Below, one piece after another: positions 7,398-15,958 of a stretch of 64,000 nucleotides of DNA. The notes beneath the pieces were generated by a model. It did not search any database. It saw only the letters and a program-made list of their open reading frames with translations, and was not told the DNA's origin. Origin of the DNA: Nocardioides sp. Root240 (GTDB lineage: Bacteria > Actinomycetota > Actinomycetes > Propionibacteriales > Nocardioidaceae); NCBI RefSeq assembly GCF_001428825.1, contig NZ_LMIT01000011.1, positions 140,859-204,858 of the forward strand. Direction: 5' to 3'. Both the position numbers and the translations under genes were made by a program. The stretch's first letter is position 1, and each line of letters begins with the position of its first letter.

Positions 7398-8774
7398 ATG
7401 ATCCGCCTGCTCGAACGAGCCGCCGCCGCAGTGCCGGACCAGCCGGCCGTGGTCACCACCGAGGCCACCACGTCGTACGCCGGCCTGCTGGCCGCCGCGC
7501 GCACGGTCGGCGCCGCCCTGCGCGAGAGCGGCATCGACCGCTTCGCGGTGGTCGAGCCGGACGCCGGCCGGGTGCTCGCCCTGCTCGCCGGCGCCGCGCT
7601 CGTCGGCGCCGAGCCCTGCCAGTACCAGCCCGACATCGACGCCACGCAGTTCCGCGAGCAGGCCGCCGCACTGGGCCACACCGTCGTCGTCTCCCGCCGC
7701 GACGACCTCGCGGGCGAGGGCCTCGTCGTCGTACGGCCGGACGAGCTGACCTCCGACTCCCCCGTCACGGACTCCGGCGACGACGGCGAGCAGCCGATCC
7801 TGATCCGCACCACCGGCACGACGGGCCTGCCCAAGGCGGCCCGCCACGACTGGTCCGTGCTGGCCCGCACCGCACGCGACACCAGGGCCCGTCCCGGGCA
7901 GCGCTGGTTGCTCGCCTACGGCCCGCAGCAGTTCGCCGGCATCCAGGTGCTCCAGCACGTGATGGCGATCCAGGGCACCCTCGTCGCACCCTTCCCGCGC
8001 CAGCCCCGCGACGGCCTCGAGGCGTTGCTGACCCAGCAGCTCGACTGCGTCAGCGCGACGCCGACGTACTGGCGCTTCCTGCTCGCCGAGGCGCGCAGCC
8101 GCGGCGTCGCCCTGCCGCCGCTCGCACAGGTGACGCTCGGCGGGGAGGCCAGCTCCCCCGACCTGCTCACCGACCTCCGCGCCGCGCTGCCGGGCGCCCG
8201 GATCTCGCAGGTCTACGCCTCGACCGAGTTCGGTTCGATCGCCTCCGTGGGCGACGGCCGCCCCGGCCTGTCCGTCGCGAGCCTGTGGAGCGAGGAGAAC
8301 CCCGACGGCCTGCTGCGGGTGGTCGACGGCCAGCTCTGGGTGCGCGCCGGCACCGGCATGAGCGGGTACGCCGGCGACCGGTCCGACACGCCCGTCGAGG
8401 AGGACGGGTGGGTCCCCACCGGCGACCTCGCAGAGGTCGTCGAGGACCGCGTCCTCTTCCGCGGCCGCAACTCCGAGGTCATCAACGTCGGCGGCGTGAA
8501 GGTCCACCCGCTGCCCGTCGAGGAGCGGATCAGCGCGCTGCCCCAGGTCTCGATGGCCCGGGTCTTCGGTCGTCCCAACCGCCTGACCGGTGCGATCGTC
8601 GCCGTCGAGATCGTCCCGACCGGCGACCCGGAGGCCGTCGACACCAGCGACCTGCGCCGCGCCGTCAAGGAGGCGGTCGCCGACCTGCCCAGCGCCTGGC
8701 ACCCCCGCAGCGTCTCCGTCGTGACCGATCTCGAGACCCGCGGGGCGAAGACCGTCCGCGGGATGGTCGAGTAG
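7398..8774 (+). CDS. Acyl-AMP ligase (ANL superfamily)
   Basis: This 458-residue adenylate-forming enzyme should activate a carboxylic acid with ATP and load it on CoA or an ACP. The P-loop is RTTGTTGLPK (residues 136-145), followed by YASTEFGS for substrate/adenylate binding, TGDLAEV, and the hinge region FRGRNSEVINVGGVKV. The C-terminal subdomain keeps a lysine in GAKTVRG. It is shorter than acyl-CoA synthetases (usually above 500), as in loading ligases for carrier proteins. With the ACP (3483), ketoreductase (3737) and condensation-domain protein (5823) it forms a plausible acylation pathway for the glycan. Substrate chain length is unknown. Confidence 0.88.
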   Translation: MIRLLERAAAAVPDQPAVVTTEATTSYAGLLAAARTVGAALRESGIDRFAVVEPDAGRVLALLAGAALVGAEPCQYQPDIDATQFREQAAALGHTVVVSRRDDLAGEGLVVVRPDELTSDSPVTDSGDDGEQPILIRTTGTTGLPKAARHDWSVLARTARDTRARPGQRWLLAYGPQQFAGIQVLQHVMAIQGTLVAPFPRQPRDGLEALLTQQLDCVSATPTYWRFLLAEARSRGVALPPLAQVTLGGEASSPDLLTDLRAALPGARISQVYASTEFGSIASVGDGRPGLSVASLWSEENPDGLLRVVDGQLWVRAGTGMSGYAGDRSDTPVEEDGWVPTGDLAEVVEDRVLFRGRNSEVINVGGVKVHPLPVEERISALPQVSMARVFGRPNRLTGAIVAVEIVPTGDPEAVDTSDLRRAVKEAVADLPSAWHPRSVSVVTDLETRGAKTVRGMVE

Positions 8775-8887
8775 CCCGCCTCACCAGCTCCGCGGGGTTT
8801 CCCCTGCCCACGCCGGGCAGGTCCGTTATCCTCCGCAGCAACTGCCGGTCCGTCCGAGGCCGGCCGAAACCTGGCACGGAGGATCCC

Positions 8888-9847
8888 TTGCCGTCTGACT
8901 TCGCCTACAGCTCCCTGCGCCGACTGGCGTCCGCGCCCGGTGCGCGCCACGTGATCCAGCGGATGCGCGGTGAGCAGGACGAGATCCGGCTGGCCATCGG
9001 TCGCCTCGAGAGCCACCTCCTCGACGTCCGGAAGCCGAGCCGGCTCGAGGACGCCGAGTTCAAGGTGTTCTCCCAGTTCGGCGAGGACGGCATCATCCAG
9101 CACCTCGTGCGCAGCGTGGCGCCCGCCGAGACCACCTTCGTCGAGATCGGCACCGGCGACTACCGCGAGTCCAACACCCGCTTCCTGCTGCAGAACAACA
9201 ACTGGCGCGGCGTGGTGATCGACGGCGGGGAGGCGCACGTCCAGTTCGTGACGGGCACCGAGATGGCGTGGCGCTACGACGTCGAGCCGGTGTCGGCGTT
9301 CGTGACGAAGGAGAACGTCAACGCCCTCATCAGCGACAACGGGCTGCGCGGGCCGATCGGGCTGCTGTCCGTCGACGTCGACGGCATCGACTACTGGCTG
9401 TGGGACGCGATCGACGTGGTGGAGCCGGCCATCGTCGTCTCCGAGTACAACGCCCTCTGGGGCCCGGACGCGACCATCACGGTCCCCTACGACCCGTCGT
9501 TCGTGAACGTCGAGGCGCACTACTCGATGCTCTACTTCGGCGCCTCGCTCGGGGCACTCGTGCACCTCGCCGGCAAGAAGGGCTATCGCTTCGTGGGCTG
9601 CGCGAGCAACGGCGCCAACGCCTTCTTCGTCCGCGAGGACCTCGCCGGGGACCTGCCGGCGCACACGGCCCGGTCCGGCTTCCGCGAGGCCCACTTCCTC
9701 ACCGGGCGCAACCCCGACCGCACCCTGTCGCGCGAGCGCAGCATCGCCAAGCGCCTCGCCCTGATCGGGCAGCAGCCGGTCATCGACGTCACGACGGGAC
9801 AGGAGACCACCGTCGCGGCAGCCGTCGGCGCCCGGGGCGTCGAGTGA
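8888..9847 (+). CDS. FkbM-like methyltransferase-fold protein
   Basis: This 319-residue protein has a Rossmann methyltransferase core. EIGTGDYRESNTRFLL near residue 88 replaces the classical motif I, NNWRGVVIDG follows, and LLSVDVDGIDYWLW forms the next strand. These features resemble FkbM-type methyltransferases found in polysaccharide loci, though the family is often annotated as hypothetical. TTG at 8888 is selected because GGAGG (8879-8883) lies 4 nt upstream. Its stop overlaps the GTG of the following SGNH gene by 4 nt, so the two are co-translated. An O-methylation role on a sugar is likely but not proven. Confidence 0.75.
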   Translation: MPSDFAYSSLRRLASAPGARHVIQRMRGEQDEIRLAIGRLESHLLDVRKPSRLEDAEFKVFSQFGEDGIIQHLVRSVAPAETTFVEIGTGDYRESNTRFLLQNNNWRGVVIDGGEAHVQFVTGTEMAWRYDVEPVSAFVTKENVNALISDNGLRGPIGLLSVDVDGIDYWLWDAIDVVEPAIVVSEYNALWGPDATITVPYDPSFVNVEAHYSMLYFGASLGALVHLAGKKGYRFVGCASNGANAFFVREDLAGDLPAHTARSGFREAHFLTGRNPDRTLSRERSIAKRLALIGQQPVIDVTTGQETTVAAAVGARGVE

Positions 9848-10572
9848 GGCACCGCCTCCGGGTCCTCCGGGCCCACGCCCTGGCGTGGGTCGGGCTGCTG
9901 CGCCTGGCCGTCGCGATCGCGCGCGGCCGGGTCGACCAGGTCTGGGTCGGCGACTCCCACGCCGCCTACTTCGTGGCCGACCATTTCCCGCCGATGGTCG
10001 TGGGCAGCACCGCCGAGCGGCGCTGGGTGTGGCACCTCGGCCCGCGGCTGATGTTCTCGATCGCCCGTGACGGCTTCAAGCCCGAGATGCACCGCGCCCT
10101 CCGCATGCTCGGTCGCGTGCCCCACAGCCGCGAGGTGACGTGGGTCTTCAGCTTCGGCGAGATCGACAACCGCTGCCACCTCGCGCCACGGGTCGCCGAC
10201 GGCCTCGACCTCGACTTCGTCGCCGCCTACGTCGACCGGATCCGCGGCGCCGTCACGGACCTGGGGGCCCCGAGCGGGCTGGTGCTGTTCCCGCCGCCGC
10301 CGGCGCTCGAGGACTTCGTCCACGAGTCCTTCCCGGTCCGCGGCACCAACGAGGAGCGGCTGGTCACGCACCGGATGCTGCGCGCGCGGCTGGCCGACGA
10401 GATCAGCGCGCCCGCCTCCGGGCCGCGGTTGGTCGCGCTCGACCTCACCGACGACCTGTCCGACCCGCAGGGCTGGTTCGACACCGCGCTGCACTTCGAC
10501 GGCGTGCACGCCAACGACGCGGGCCGGGCGCTCGCCCAGACCCGCCTGCACGAGCTCCTCGCGCAGGCCTGA
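9844..10572 (+). CDS. SGNH/GDSL-like hydrolase
   Basis: This 242-residue protein carries a block-I-like GDSHAAY near residue 37, giving the nucleophile Ser, and a C-terminal block-V-like DGVHAND that provides Asp and His of a catalytic triad. Such proteins in glycan loci act as O-acetyl or O-acyl esterases or, less often, transferases. No clear signal peptide is present, although the first 25 residues are hydrophobic and basic (VLRAHALAWVGLLRLAVAI) and might anchor it. It starts at GTG 9844 inside the stop of the preceding gene. It could trim or exchange the acyl groups added by other proteins of the locus. Confidence 0.72.
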   Translation: MRHRLRVLRAHALAWVGLLRLAVAIARGRVDQVWVGDSHAAYFVADHFPPMVVGSTAERRWVWHLGPRLMFSIARDGFKPEMHRALRMLGRVPHSREVTWVFSFGEIDNRCHLAPRVADGLDLDFVAAYVDRIRGAVTDLGAPSGLVLFPPPPALEDFVHESFPVRGTNEERLVTHRMLRARLADEISAPASGPRLVALDLTDDLSDPQGWFDTALHFDGVHANDAGRALAQTRLHELLAQA

Positions 10573-10639
10573 CCCCCGTGGCCGCAGGCTGCGCATCTCC
10601 GGCGGGCGCTGCGGCTGGTCAGGGGGTTGCGTTCGCAAG

Positions 10640-10779
10640 CGGCAGCGACGGCGAACGCTGGGCGATGGGTCGGGTCCGGCGGCCGGATTGCGGTCCGGCG
10701 CTCGCAAGGGACCCCTCGTTTGGGCAGGAACCGCAAGTTTCGGGCCGATTGTTCTGCGGTTTGTGACCACTCGAAGGGG
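10640..10779. repeat. 140-bp dispersed repeat, copy B1
   Basis: This stretch aligns without gaps to 17192-17331; by hand count 112 of 140 positions agree. Both copies lie between convergent genes. Conserved pieces include CGGCAGCGACGGCGA at the start and GGGTCGGGTCCGGCGGCCGG in the middle. AACCGCA and TGCGGTT can pair as a small stem; in the other copy a C-to-T change still allows a G-U pair. A minus-strand open frame crosses both copies, but most differences alter amino acids, so it is not treated as a gene. Confidence 0.8.
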
Positions 10780-10841
10780 TCACCGGCACGCAACGGACCA
10801 GCACCCGCTGGGCGGCCGCCCCGGGAGCCACCGCTCGCGGG

Positions 10842-11735
10842 TCAGAGCGTGCCCGGCACCAGCTTCTCGATCGCCGCCCGGCCGTCCTCGTCGTCGACGT
10901 GCACGACGGCCACGTCCCAGTAGGCCCGGCCCCGGGTGCGCTGGTTGGCCGGCGCGTCCAGCACCGCTGCTCCGTGCGCGCCGGCGTCGGCGGTCGTCGT
11001 ACGACCGATCGGGGTGGCCCCGTTGTCCCACACCGCGACGTCGCGGTAGCCGAGCGCCTCGAGCCGGCTCCACACACTGAGCGGGTCGTGCCCGGCGATG
11101 CGGGTGAGGTACGGGTCGTACTCGAAGAACAGCACCGGCTTGGTGTCGGCCCACGCCTCGGCGACGGCCGGGACCAGCTCGACGTCGTAGCCGTCGGTGT
11201 CGGACTTGACCAGGCGCAGCTGGTCGAAGTCCGGGTGGTCGGCGCGCAGTTTGGCCGGCGAGACCATCGGCATCGCGTCCGCGTCGCCGCCCTCGGCGAA
11301 GCGGGTCGTGCCGCCCGTGCGGACGGCGGTGCGCGCAGCCTGCGCGTCGTCGACCGACAGCAGCGCCTCGACGACCGCGACCCGGTCGTCGCGGTCGACG
11401 TTGCGGTGCAGGAACTCGAGGTACGCCGGGTCGGCCTCGATGCAGAGCACCTTGCCGTCGGCGGCGTTGAGGATCTGCACCGTCGAGTCGCCGACGTTGG
11501 CTCCGATGTCGAGGACCGTCAGCGGCGAGCTCTCCGCCAGCAGCCGGGCCAGCTCGACCAGGTTCTGGCCGTACGCCGGACCCCAGAGCGCGTAGTCGGG
11601 GAGCCGGTGCGACCACGGCAGCACCAGGGTCACACCCTGGACCTCGCGGACGACGGGCCGGAACGGGAACTGGTCGCGGATCAGCCAGCCCAGCCGCCGC
11701 TTCGCGATCGAGGCAATGTCAGCCGGTCGCATCAT
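10842..11735 (-). CDS. FkbM family methyltransferase
   Basis: This 297-residue SAM-dependent methyltransferase has motif [13 protein letters not shown] (near residue 74) and the acidic [12 protein letters not shown] segment after the next strand, both hallmarks of the FkbM family. It carries the usual C-terminal strand-rich region with [12 protein letters not shown]. Family members methylate hydroxyls of sugars or polyketides. It starts at ATG 11735; the upstream gmd stop overlaps this start (ATGATG), so it is the second gene of a gmd-fkbM operon. A methyl group on a GDP-mannose-derived deoxysugar is the simplest inference. Confidence 0.85.
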   Translation of the reverse strand: MMRPADIASIAKRRLGWLIRDQFPFRPVVREVQGVTLVLPWSHRLPDYALWGPAYGQNLVELARLLAESSPLTVLDIGANVGDSTVQILNAADGKVLCIEADPAYLEFLHRNVDRDDRVAVVEALLSVDDAQAARTAVRTGGTTRFAEGGDADAMPMVSPAKLRADHPDFDQLRLVKSDTDGYDVELVPAVAEAWADTKPVLFFEYDPYLTRIAGHDPLSVWSRLEALGYRDVAVWDNGATPIGRTTTADAGAHGAAVLDAPANQRTRGRAYWDVAVVHVDDEDGRAAIEKLVPGTL

Positions 11736-12727
11736 CCACCGATTTCCTTCTTGTGCTGGACCAGGCGGCCGAGGTGCTCGATGTCGGAGTCGACCATCAG
11801 CTCGGCCAGGCCCTTGGCGTGGGTCTGCGCGCGCCAGCCGAGGACGTCGCGCGCCTTGGAGGCGTCACCGATGAGCGCGTCGACCTCGGTCGGGCGCTCG
11901 TAGGACTTGTCGTAGCGGACGTGGTCCTCCCAGTTGAGCCCCGCGTGGGAGAAGGCGTACTCGCAGAACTCGCGGACCGTCGTACCGACCTCGGTGGCCA
12001 GCACGAAGTCCTGGGGCTCGTCGTGCTGCAGCATCCGCCACATGCCCTCGACGTACTCGGGGGCGTAGCCCCAGTCGCGGACGGCCTCGAGGTTGCCGAG
12101 GTCGAGGTGGTCGGCGATGCCGAGCTTGATGGAGGCGACGCCCAGGGTGATCTTGCGGGTCACGAAGCTCTCGCCGCGGCGGGGCGACTCGTGGTTGAAG
12201 AGGATGCCGGAGACGGCGAAGAGGTCGTAGGCCTCGCGGTAGTTGACCGTCACCCAGTGGGAGTAGAGCTTCGCGGCGCCGTACGGCGAGCGCGGGTAGA
12301 ACATCGTCGACTCGTTCTGCGGGGGCGGGGTCGCGCCGAACATCTCGGACGTCGACGCCTGGTAGAACCGGCAGTCGATGCCGGCCGCGCGGATCGCCTC
12401 GAGCAGCCGCAGCGTGCCCACGGCGTCGGTCGACGCGGTGTACTCGGGGAGCTCGAAGGACACCTTCACGTGGCTCTGCGCGCCGAGGTTGTAGACCTCG
12501 TGGGGGGTGATGTCACGGATCTGGTTGCTCAGGCTGACGCCGTCCGTGAGGTCTCCGTAGTGGAGGTGGAGGTCGGCCGACTCGTTGAGGTGATCGATCC
12601 GGCTCCGGTTCAGGGTGGAGGAACGACGGACGAGTCCGTGGACCTCGTACCCCTTCGAGAGCAGGAGTTCAGCGAGGTAGGAGCCGTCCTGACCGGTGAT
12701 TCCGGTGATGAGCGCACGCTTGGTCAC
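11732..12727 (-). CDS. gmd: GDP-mannose 4,6-dehydratase
   Basis: This 331-residue extended SDR converts GDP-D-mannose to GDP-4-keto-6-deoxy-mannose. The NADP-binding motif is [12 protein letters not shown] (residues 9-20). [14 protein letters not shown] is the GMD-specific NADP loop, [11 protein letters not shown] follows, and the catalytic Tyr/Lys lie in [27 protein letters not shown] completes the GMD signature. It starts at ATG 12727 and is divergent from a glycosyltransferase only 24 bp away. The product feeds rhamnose-, fucose- or perosamine-type sugars. A second, more divergent homologue lies at 17568. Confidence 0.96.
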   Translation of the reverse strand: MTKRALITGITGQDGSYLAELLLSKGYEVHGLVRRSSTLNRSRIDHLNESADLHLHYGDLTDGVSLSNQIRDITPHEVYNLGAQSHVKVSFELPEYTASTDAVGTLRLLEAIRAAGIDCRFYQASTSEMFGATPPPQNESTMFYPRSPYGAAKLYSHWVTVNYREAYDLFAVSGILFNHESPRRGESFVTRKITLGVASIKLGIADHLDLGNLEAVRDWGYAPEYVEGMWRMLQHDEPQDFVLATEVGTTVREFCEYAFSHAGLNWEDHVRYDKSYERPTEVDALIGDASKARDVLGWRAQTHAKGLAELMVDSDIEHLGRLVQHKKEIGG

Positions 12728-12737
12728 GGGGGCACAG

Positions 12738-12743
12738 TATCGT
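12738..12743 (+). promoter_or_regulatory. -10 element TATCGT for the glycosyltransferase gene
   Basis: TATCGT lies 8 nt before GTG 12752 inside the 24-bp gap to the divergent gmd gene. The spacing again predicts a leaderless transcript. No convincing -35 hexamer is present. Confidence 0.35.
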
Positions 12744-12751
12744 CGCCCATC

Positions 12752-13813
12752 GTGCGTGTGCTGGTAGATGCCGTCCTTGCCCGTCCCGGCAGCGTCTCAA
12801 TTGTCGTCCAGCACCTGGTGCGTGGCTGGGTCGAGGCTTTTCCGGACGACCACATCACCGTCCTGTTCGGTCCTGACAGCGAGCGCTTCGCCACGCCGCC
12901 CTCCGTCGCGACCACCGAGATCTCCGGCACCGGTCCCCTCGGCAAGCTGTGGTCACGCTCCGGCGCGATCCGTCGCGCGGCCCGCGAGCTCGACGTCGAC
13001 GCCGTCCTCAGCTCCGCGCCGGCGAGCAGCCTGCTCGGCACCCGCCAGCCGCGCGGCCTGATCTTCTACGACCTGCGCCACGAGCTCCGCCCGGGCCAGT
13101 TCTCCCGGAAGACGCGGATCGCGCGCCGGGTGTCGTGGGCGTGGAGCATGCACCTCGCCGACGGCATCTTCTGCATCTCCGACCGCAGCCGCGACGACCT
13201 GCGCAGCCGCCACCCGCGCCTGGGCCGCACCGCCGTCACCGCCGCCCTCGGCTCCGACCACGCCCTCGCGTGGCGCCGTCCCGAGCCGGGCGAGCGCCCG
13301 TACGCCCTGGCCTTCGGCCACTTCGGCAACAAGAACGCCGACGCCGTGATCGCCGGGTGGGCCGACTTCGTCGCCGCCCACCCCGGCTGGGTGCTGCGCC
13401 TGGTCGGCATGGGCCGCGCCGACCGCGAGGCCGCGCAGGCTCAGGTCGACCGGCTCGGGAGCACCGACAGCGTCGAGCTGATGCCGTGGCTCGACGACGA
13501 GGCCTTCGGCGAGTGCTTCGCCGGCGCCGGCATGGTCGTCTTCCCCTCCGACTTCGAGGGCTTCGGCCTGCCTGCGGCGGAGGCGCTGCGCCTGGGCATC
13601 CCCACCGTCGTGTCCGACGACCCGGCGCTGGCCGAGGTCACCGGCGGGTACGCCGTCGTGACTGCCTCCACGAAACCGGCCGACCTCGCGGTCGCGATGG
13701 GCCGGGCCACCGAGCTGTCCGCCGAGCGGATCGCGGAGGGGCAGGCCTTCGCGGAGGCGTTCACGTGGCGTCGTACCGCCGAAGTGGTCCGTTCCGGACT
13801 GATCCTCGTCTGA
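12752..13813 (+). CDS. GT4-type glycosyltransferase
   Basis: This 353-residue retaining glycosyltransferase has the GT-B fold signatures of family 4. A donor-domain strand [13 protein letters not shown] lies near residue 190, and [19 protein letters not shown] near residue 265 holds the EX7E motif that contacts the nucleotide sugar. The N-terminal half contains short acceptor-domain strands and no membrane segment, so it works at the cytoplasmic face. GTG 12752 begins the protein (RVLVDAVL) and a -10 element sits just upstream. Its divergent partner gmd suggests that a GDP-activated deoxysugar could be the donor. Confidence 0.88.
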   Translation: MRVLVDAVLARPGSVSIVVQHLVRGWVEAFPDDHITVLFGPDSERFATPPSVATTEISGTGPLGKLWSRSGAIRRAARELDVDAVLSSAPASSLLGTRQPRGLIFYDLRHELRPGQFSRKTRIARRVSWAWSMHLADGIFCISDRSRDDLRSRHPRLGRTAVTAALGSDHALAWRRPEPGERPYALAFGHFGNKNADAVIAGWADFVAAHPGWVLRLVGMGRADREAAQAQVDRLGSTDSVELMPWLDDEAFGECFAGAGMVVFPSDFEGFGLPAAEALRLGIPTVVSDDPALAEVTGGYAVVTASTKPADLAVAMGRATELSAERIAEGQAFAEAFTWRRTAEVVRSGLILV

Positions 13814-13879
13814 AATGTCCCCGGACCTGCTGTACTACCGTCCGTCCCCCACGTCCGTTCGCCCCCACCGGAGTCGTGC

Positions 13880-14779
13880 ATGACCCACTGCCCTGCCTGC
13901 GCGGGCACCCGCGTCCACACCGCCGTGGCCTCCCGGGCCACCGGCCGCCGGATCAGCACCTGCCGTGACTGCGGCGTGCGCTACTGGTCCGACCACATGG
14001 CCGAGGAGCGGATGGACGCGATCGTCATCCAGAAGGAGTGGTCGGCCGACGACTACGGCGACTGGGTCGACATCAAGCGCGAGGGCGCCGGGCCCGGCGC
14101 CTGGCGCGAGGCGCTCGGCTGGATCGGCGAGGCGCTCGGCGAGCGCGGCGACCGCCGACCGCTGATCTACGACATCGGCGCCGGCGACGGCGAGTTCCTC
14201 AGCGTCGCGCGCGACGAGTTCGGCTACGACGTCACGGGCAACGAGATCGTGGCCGGTGCCGTCGAGCTGGCGCGCGAGCGCCACGGCGTCCGCCTGGACC
14301 TCGGCGGTCTCGAGGCCCACGGCCACGTCGAGATCGCCGACGCCGTCACGCTGTGGTGCGTGCTGGCCCACGTGAACGAGGGCGACGAGCTGCTCTCGGA
14401 CATCCACACGATGCTGCGCCCCGACGGCGTCCTCTTCCTCCAGACCCCGCACTGGACGGCGGCCGACCAGGCCGCCCACCTGGTCAAGCGGGCCACGCGC
14501 GGGCGCGCGAGCCAGGTCCCCGACCGCCGGATCGCCCAGCACCACTGGATCCTGCACACCAGGCGCAGCATCACCGCCCAGCTCGAGCGGCTCGGGTTCG
14601 TGGACGTCGTGGCGGAGCCGCGGCTGCGCTACACGCTCACGTCGGAGGCGTACGTCCTGTCGCTGAACCCGCCGTCGTGGTCGGTCCGCCCGGCCACCAA
14701 GATGCTGGACAAGCTGGTCTCCAGCCCGGTCGCGCCGCGCATCGTGCTCGACGTACGGGCACGCAAGGGCCGGGCGTAA
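13880..14779 (+). CDS. SAM-dependent methyltransferase with N-terminal zinc finger
   Basis: This 299-residue protein begins with a four-cysteine finger, CPAC (4-7) and CRDCG (about 29-33), as in sugar C-methyltransferase-type proteins and other methyltransferases with zinc-binding N-terminal domains. The SAM motif is YDIGAGDGEFL, followed by GNEIVAGAVELA and a WCVLAHVNEGDELL stretch. It belongs to the class I fold and probably methylates a nucleotide sugar or lipid-linked intermediate. ATG 13880 is the first plausible start, 66 nt after the preceding stop. Its 3' end forms a hairpin shared with the convergent glycosyltransferase. Confidence 0.82.
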   Translation: MTHCPACAGTRVHTAVASRATGRRISTCRDCGVRYWSDHMAEERMDAIVIQKEWSADDYGDWVDIKREGAGPGAWREALGWIGEALGERGDRRPLIYDIGAGDGEFLSVARDEFGYDVTGNEIVAGAVELARERHGVRLDLGGLEAHGHVEIADAVTLWCVLAHVNEGDELLSDIHTMLRPDGVLFLQTPHWTAADQAAHLVKRATRGRASQVPDRRIAQHHWILHTRRSITAQLERLGFVDVVAEPRLRYTLTSEAYVLSLNPPSWSVRPATKMLDKLVSSPVAPRIVLDVRARKGRA

Positions 14780-14792
14780 CGACCCGGCCCTT
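14765..14792. terminator. Bidirectional hairpin
   Basis: A perfect 10-bp stem (AAGGGCCGGG and its complement) has an 8-nt loop and spans the stop codon of the methyltransferase gene. It ends 7 nt before the stop of the convergent glycosyltransferase gene. Read rightward it is followed by CTTGGGGG-like sequence without a T-tract. The position argues for shared transcription termination. Confidence 0.65.
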
Positions 14793-14798
14793 GGGGGC

Positions 14799-15815
14799 TC
14801 AGCGGTTCAGCACCTTCCGCACCAGCCGCCAGATCACGGGCTGGGTGATGATCTTCCGCACGATCGCGCGCAGCCACAGCGGCCGGATGATCGCGCGGGC
14901 CACGCGCGAGATCCAGCTGTCGGTGCGCACCATGATCAGCTCGAGCTCCTCCTCGACCTTGCGGTTGCGCTCCACGGCCGGGGGGTGACGCAGCGGCAGC
15001 TCGAGCGGGCGCGCCGGGATCGAGTCCTTCTGCGCGCGCGTGTTGGACGCGCCCTCGCCGTACCCGTCGTTCTCGATCAGGTTGTGCCGCGGGACGGCGG
15101 ACAGCCCGTTCTGGTTGATGATCGTGACCCACCAGTGGTGGTCCCAGAAGTACGACGACGGGTCGACGTCGGTCGACACCTTGGTGAAGTGCCGCTTGCC
15201 GGCCTCCGACACCAGGGCGTCCGGGTGCGGCGGCGCGGGGACCGCGCGCTGCGGCGGGACGAGCTGCCCGGGCTGGTCGACCGGGACGTGCTCGCGGTTG
15301 AACAGCTTGCGGTGCGCCTGCCACCGGTCGGCCCACGACGCCCAGCCCCAGATGCTCGCCCAGGTCGCGAAGTCGTAGCTGTAGTCGTGGAAGTAGGACT
15401 CAGGCACCTCGTGGGTGTCACCCGAGATCAACCAGACCTTCTTCTCGTCGCGGTAGCGCTCGAGCAGCTCCTCGCAGTAGATGAAGAAGGTCGGGTCGGC
15501 GATGCAGTCGTCCTCGAGGAAGATCGCGCGGTCGACCTGCGAGAAGACCCAGTCGATGCCGGCCTCGATGTTGGGGTCGAGCCCGCGGTTGGTCTCCGCG
15601 AAGCGCGGCACCACCTGGCAGGGCCAGTCGACCTCGTTCATGATCAGCTCGCGCACCGCGGCGCACTGCCGCGCGTCGTTCTCGTTGCCCTCCCGCGGGC
15701 CGTCGGCGACGACGAACAGCCGCTCCGGCTTCGCGGCCCTGATCGCCGCCAGGGTGCGTCGGGTCAGGTCCGGTCGGTTGAACACGAACATGACGACTGG
15801 TGTCTGCAACGACAT
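14799..15815 (-). CDS. Glycosyltransferase, paralogue of the gene at the left edge
   Basis: This 338-residue glycosyltransferase contains FVFNRPDLTRRTLAAIR, VVADGPREGNEND, and FLEDDCIADPTFF near residue 100, the same series of motifs as the partial gene at 1-459. The EDD cluster is the likely DxD-like metal/nucleotide-sugar site. The basic C-terminal tail (VRKIITQPVIWRLVRKVL) may bind the membrane surface. ATG 15815 directly abuts an AAGAGGAG ribosome site, which is too close; TTG at 15809 has better spacing and may be the true start. It is divergent from the CDP-glucose dehydratase-like gene. Confidence 0.85.
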   Translation of the reverse strand: MSLQTPVVMFVFNRPDLTRRTLAAIRAAKPERLFVVADGPREGNENDARQCAAVRELIMNEVDWPCQVVPRFAETNRGLDPNIEAGIDWVFSQVDRAIFLEDDCIADPTFFIYCEELLERYRDEKKVWLISGDTHEVPESYFHDYSYDFATWASIWGWASWADRWQAHRKLFNREHVPVDQPGQLVPPQRAVPAPPHPDALVSEAGKRHFTKVSTDVDPSSYFWDHHWWVTIINQNGLSAVPRHNLIENDGYGEGASNTRAQKDSIPARPLELPLRHPPAVERNRKVEEELELIMVRTDSWISRVARAIIRPLWLRAIVRKIITQPVIWRLVRKVLNR

Positions 15816-15958
15816 CTCCTCTTGCTGCGGTGATTCGCGATCCGGGGCGACCATATCCGTCCCGAACGCGTCGTGCCGCTGATACAGTCGCGCCCGCTCG
15901 AATCGCCACGGCCTCGCAGTGGACAAACCCCCGAGTCCGACAAGATGGGACCCCCACC

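Noticed and set aside
5817-8774. A 985-codon rightward open frame covering the flippase and condensation-domain region
   Set aside because: Only its last 458 codons (from 7398) encode the acyl-AMP ligase; the earlier part is antisense to well-supported genes.
10560-10790. Minus-strand frame conserved between repeat copies B1 and B2
   Set aside because: Peptides look alike (RNPAAGPDP block), but most substitutions change amino acids and are not at third positions, so the similarity reflects DNA repeat identity.
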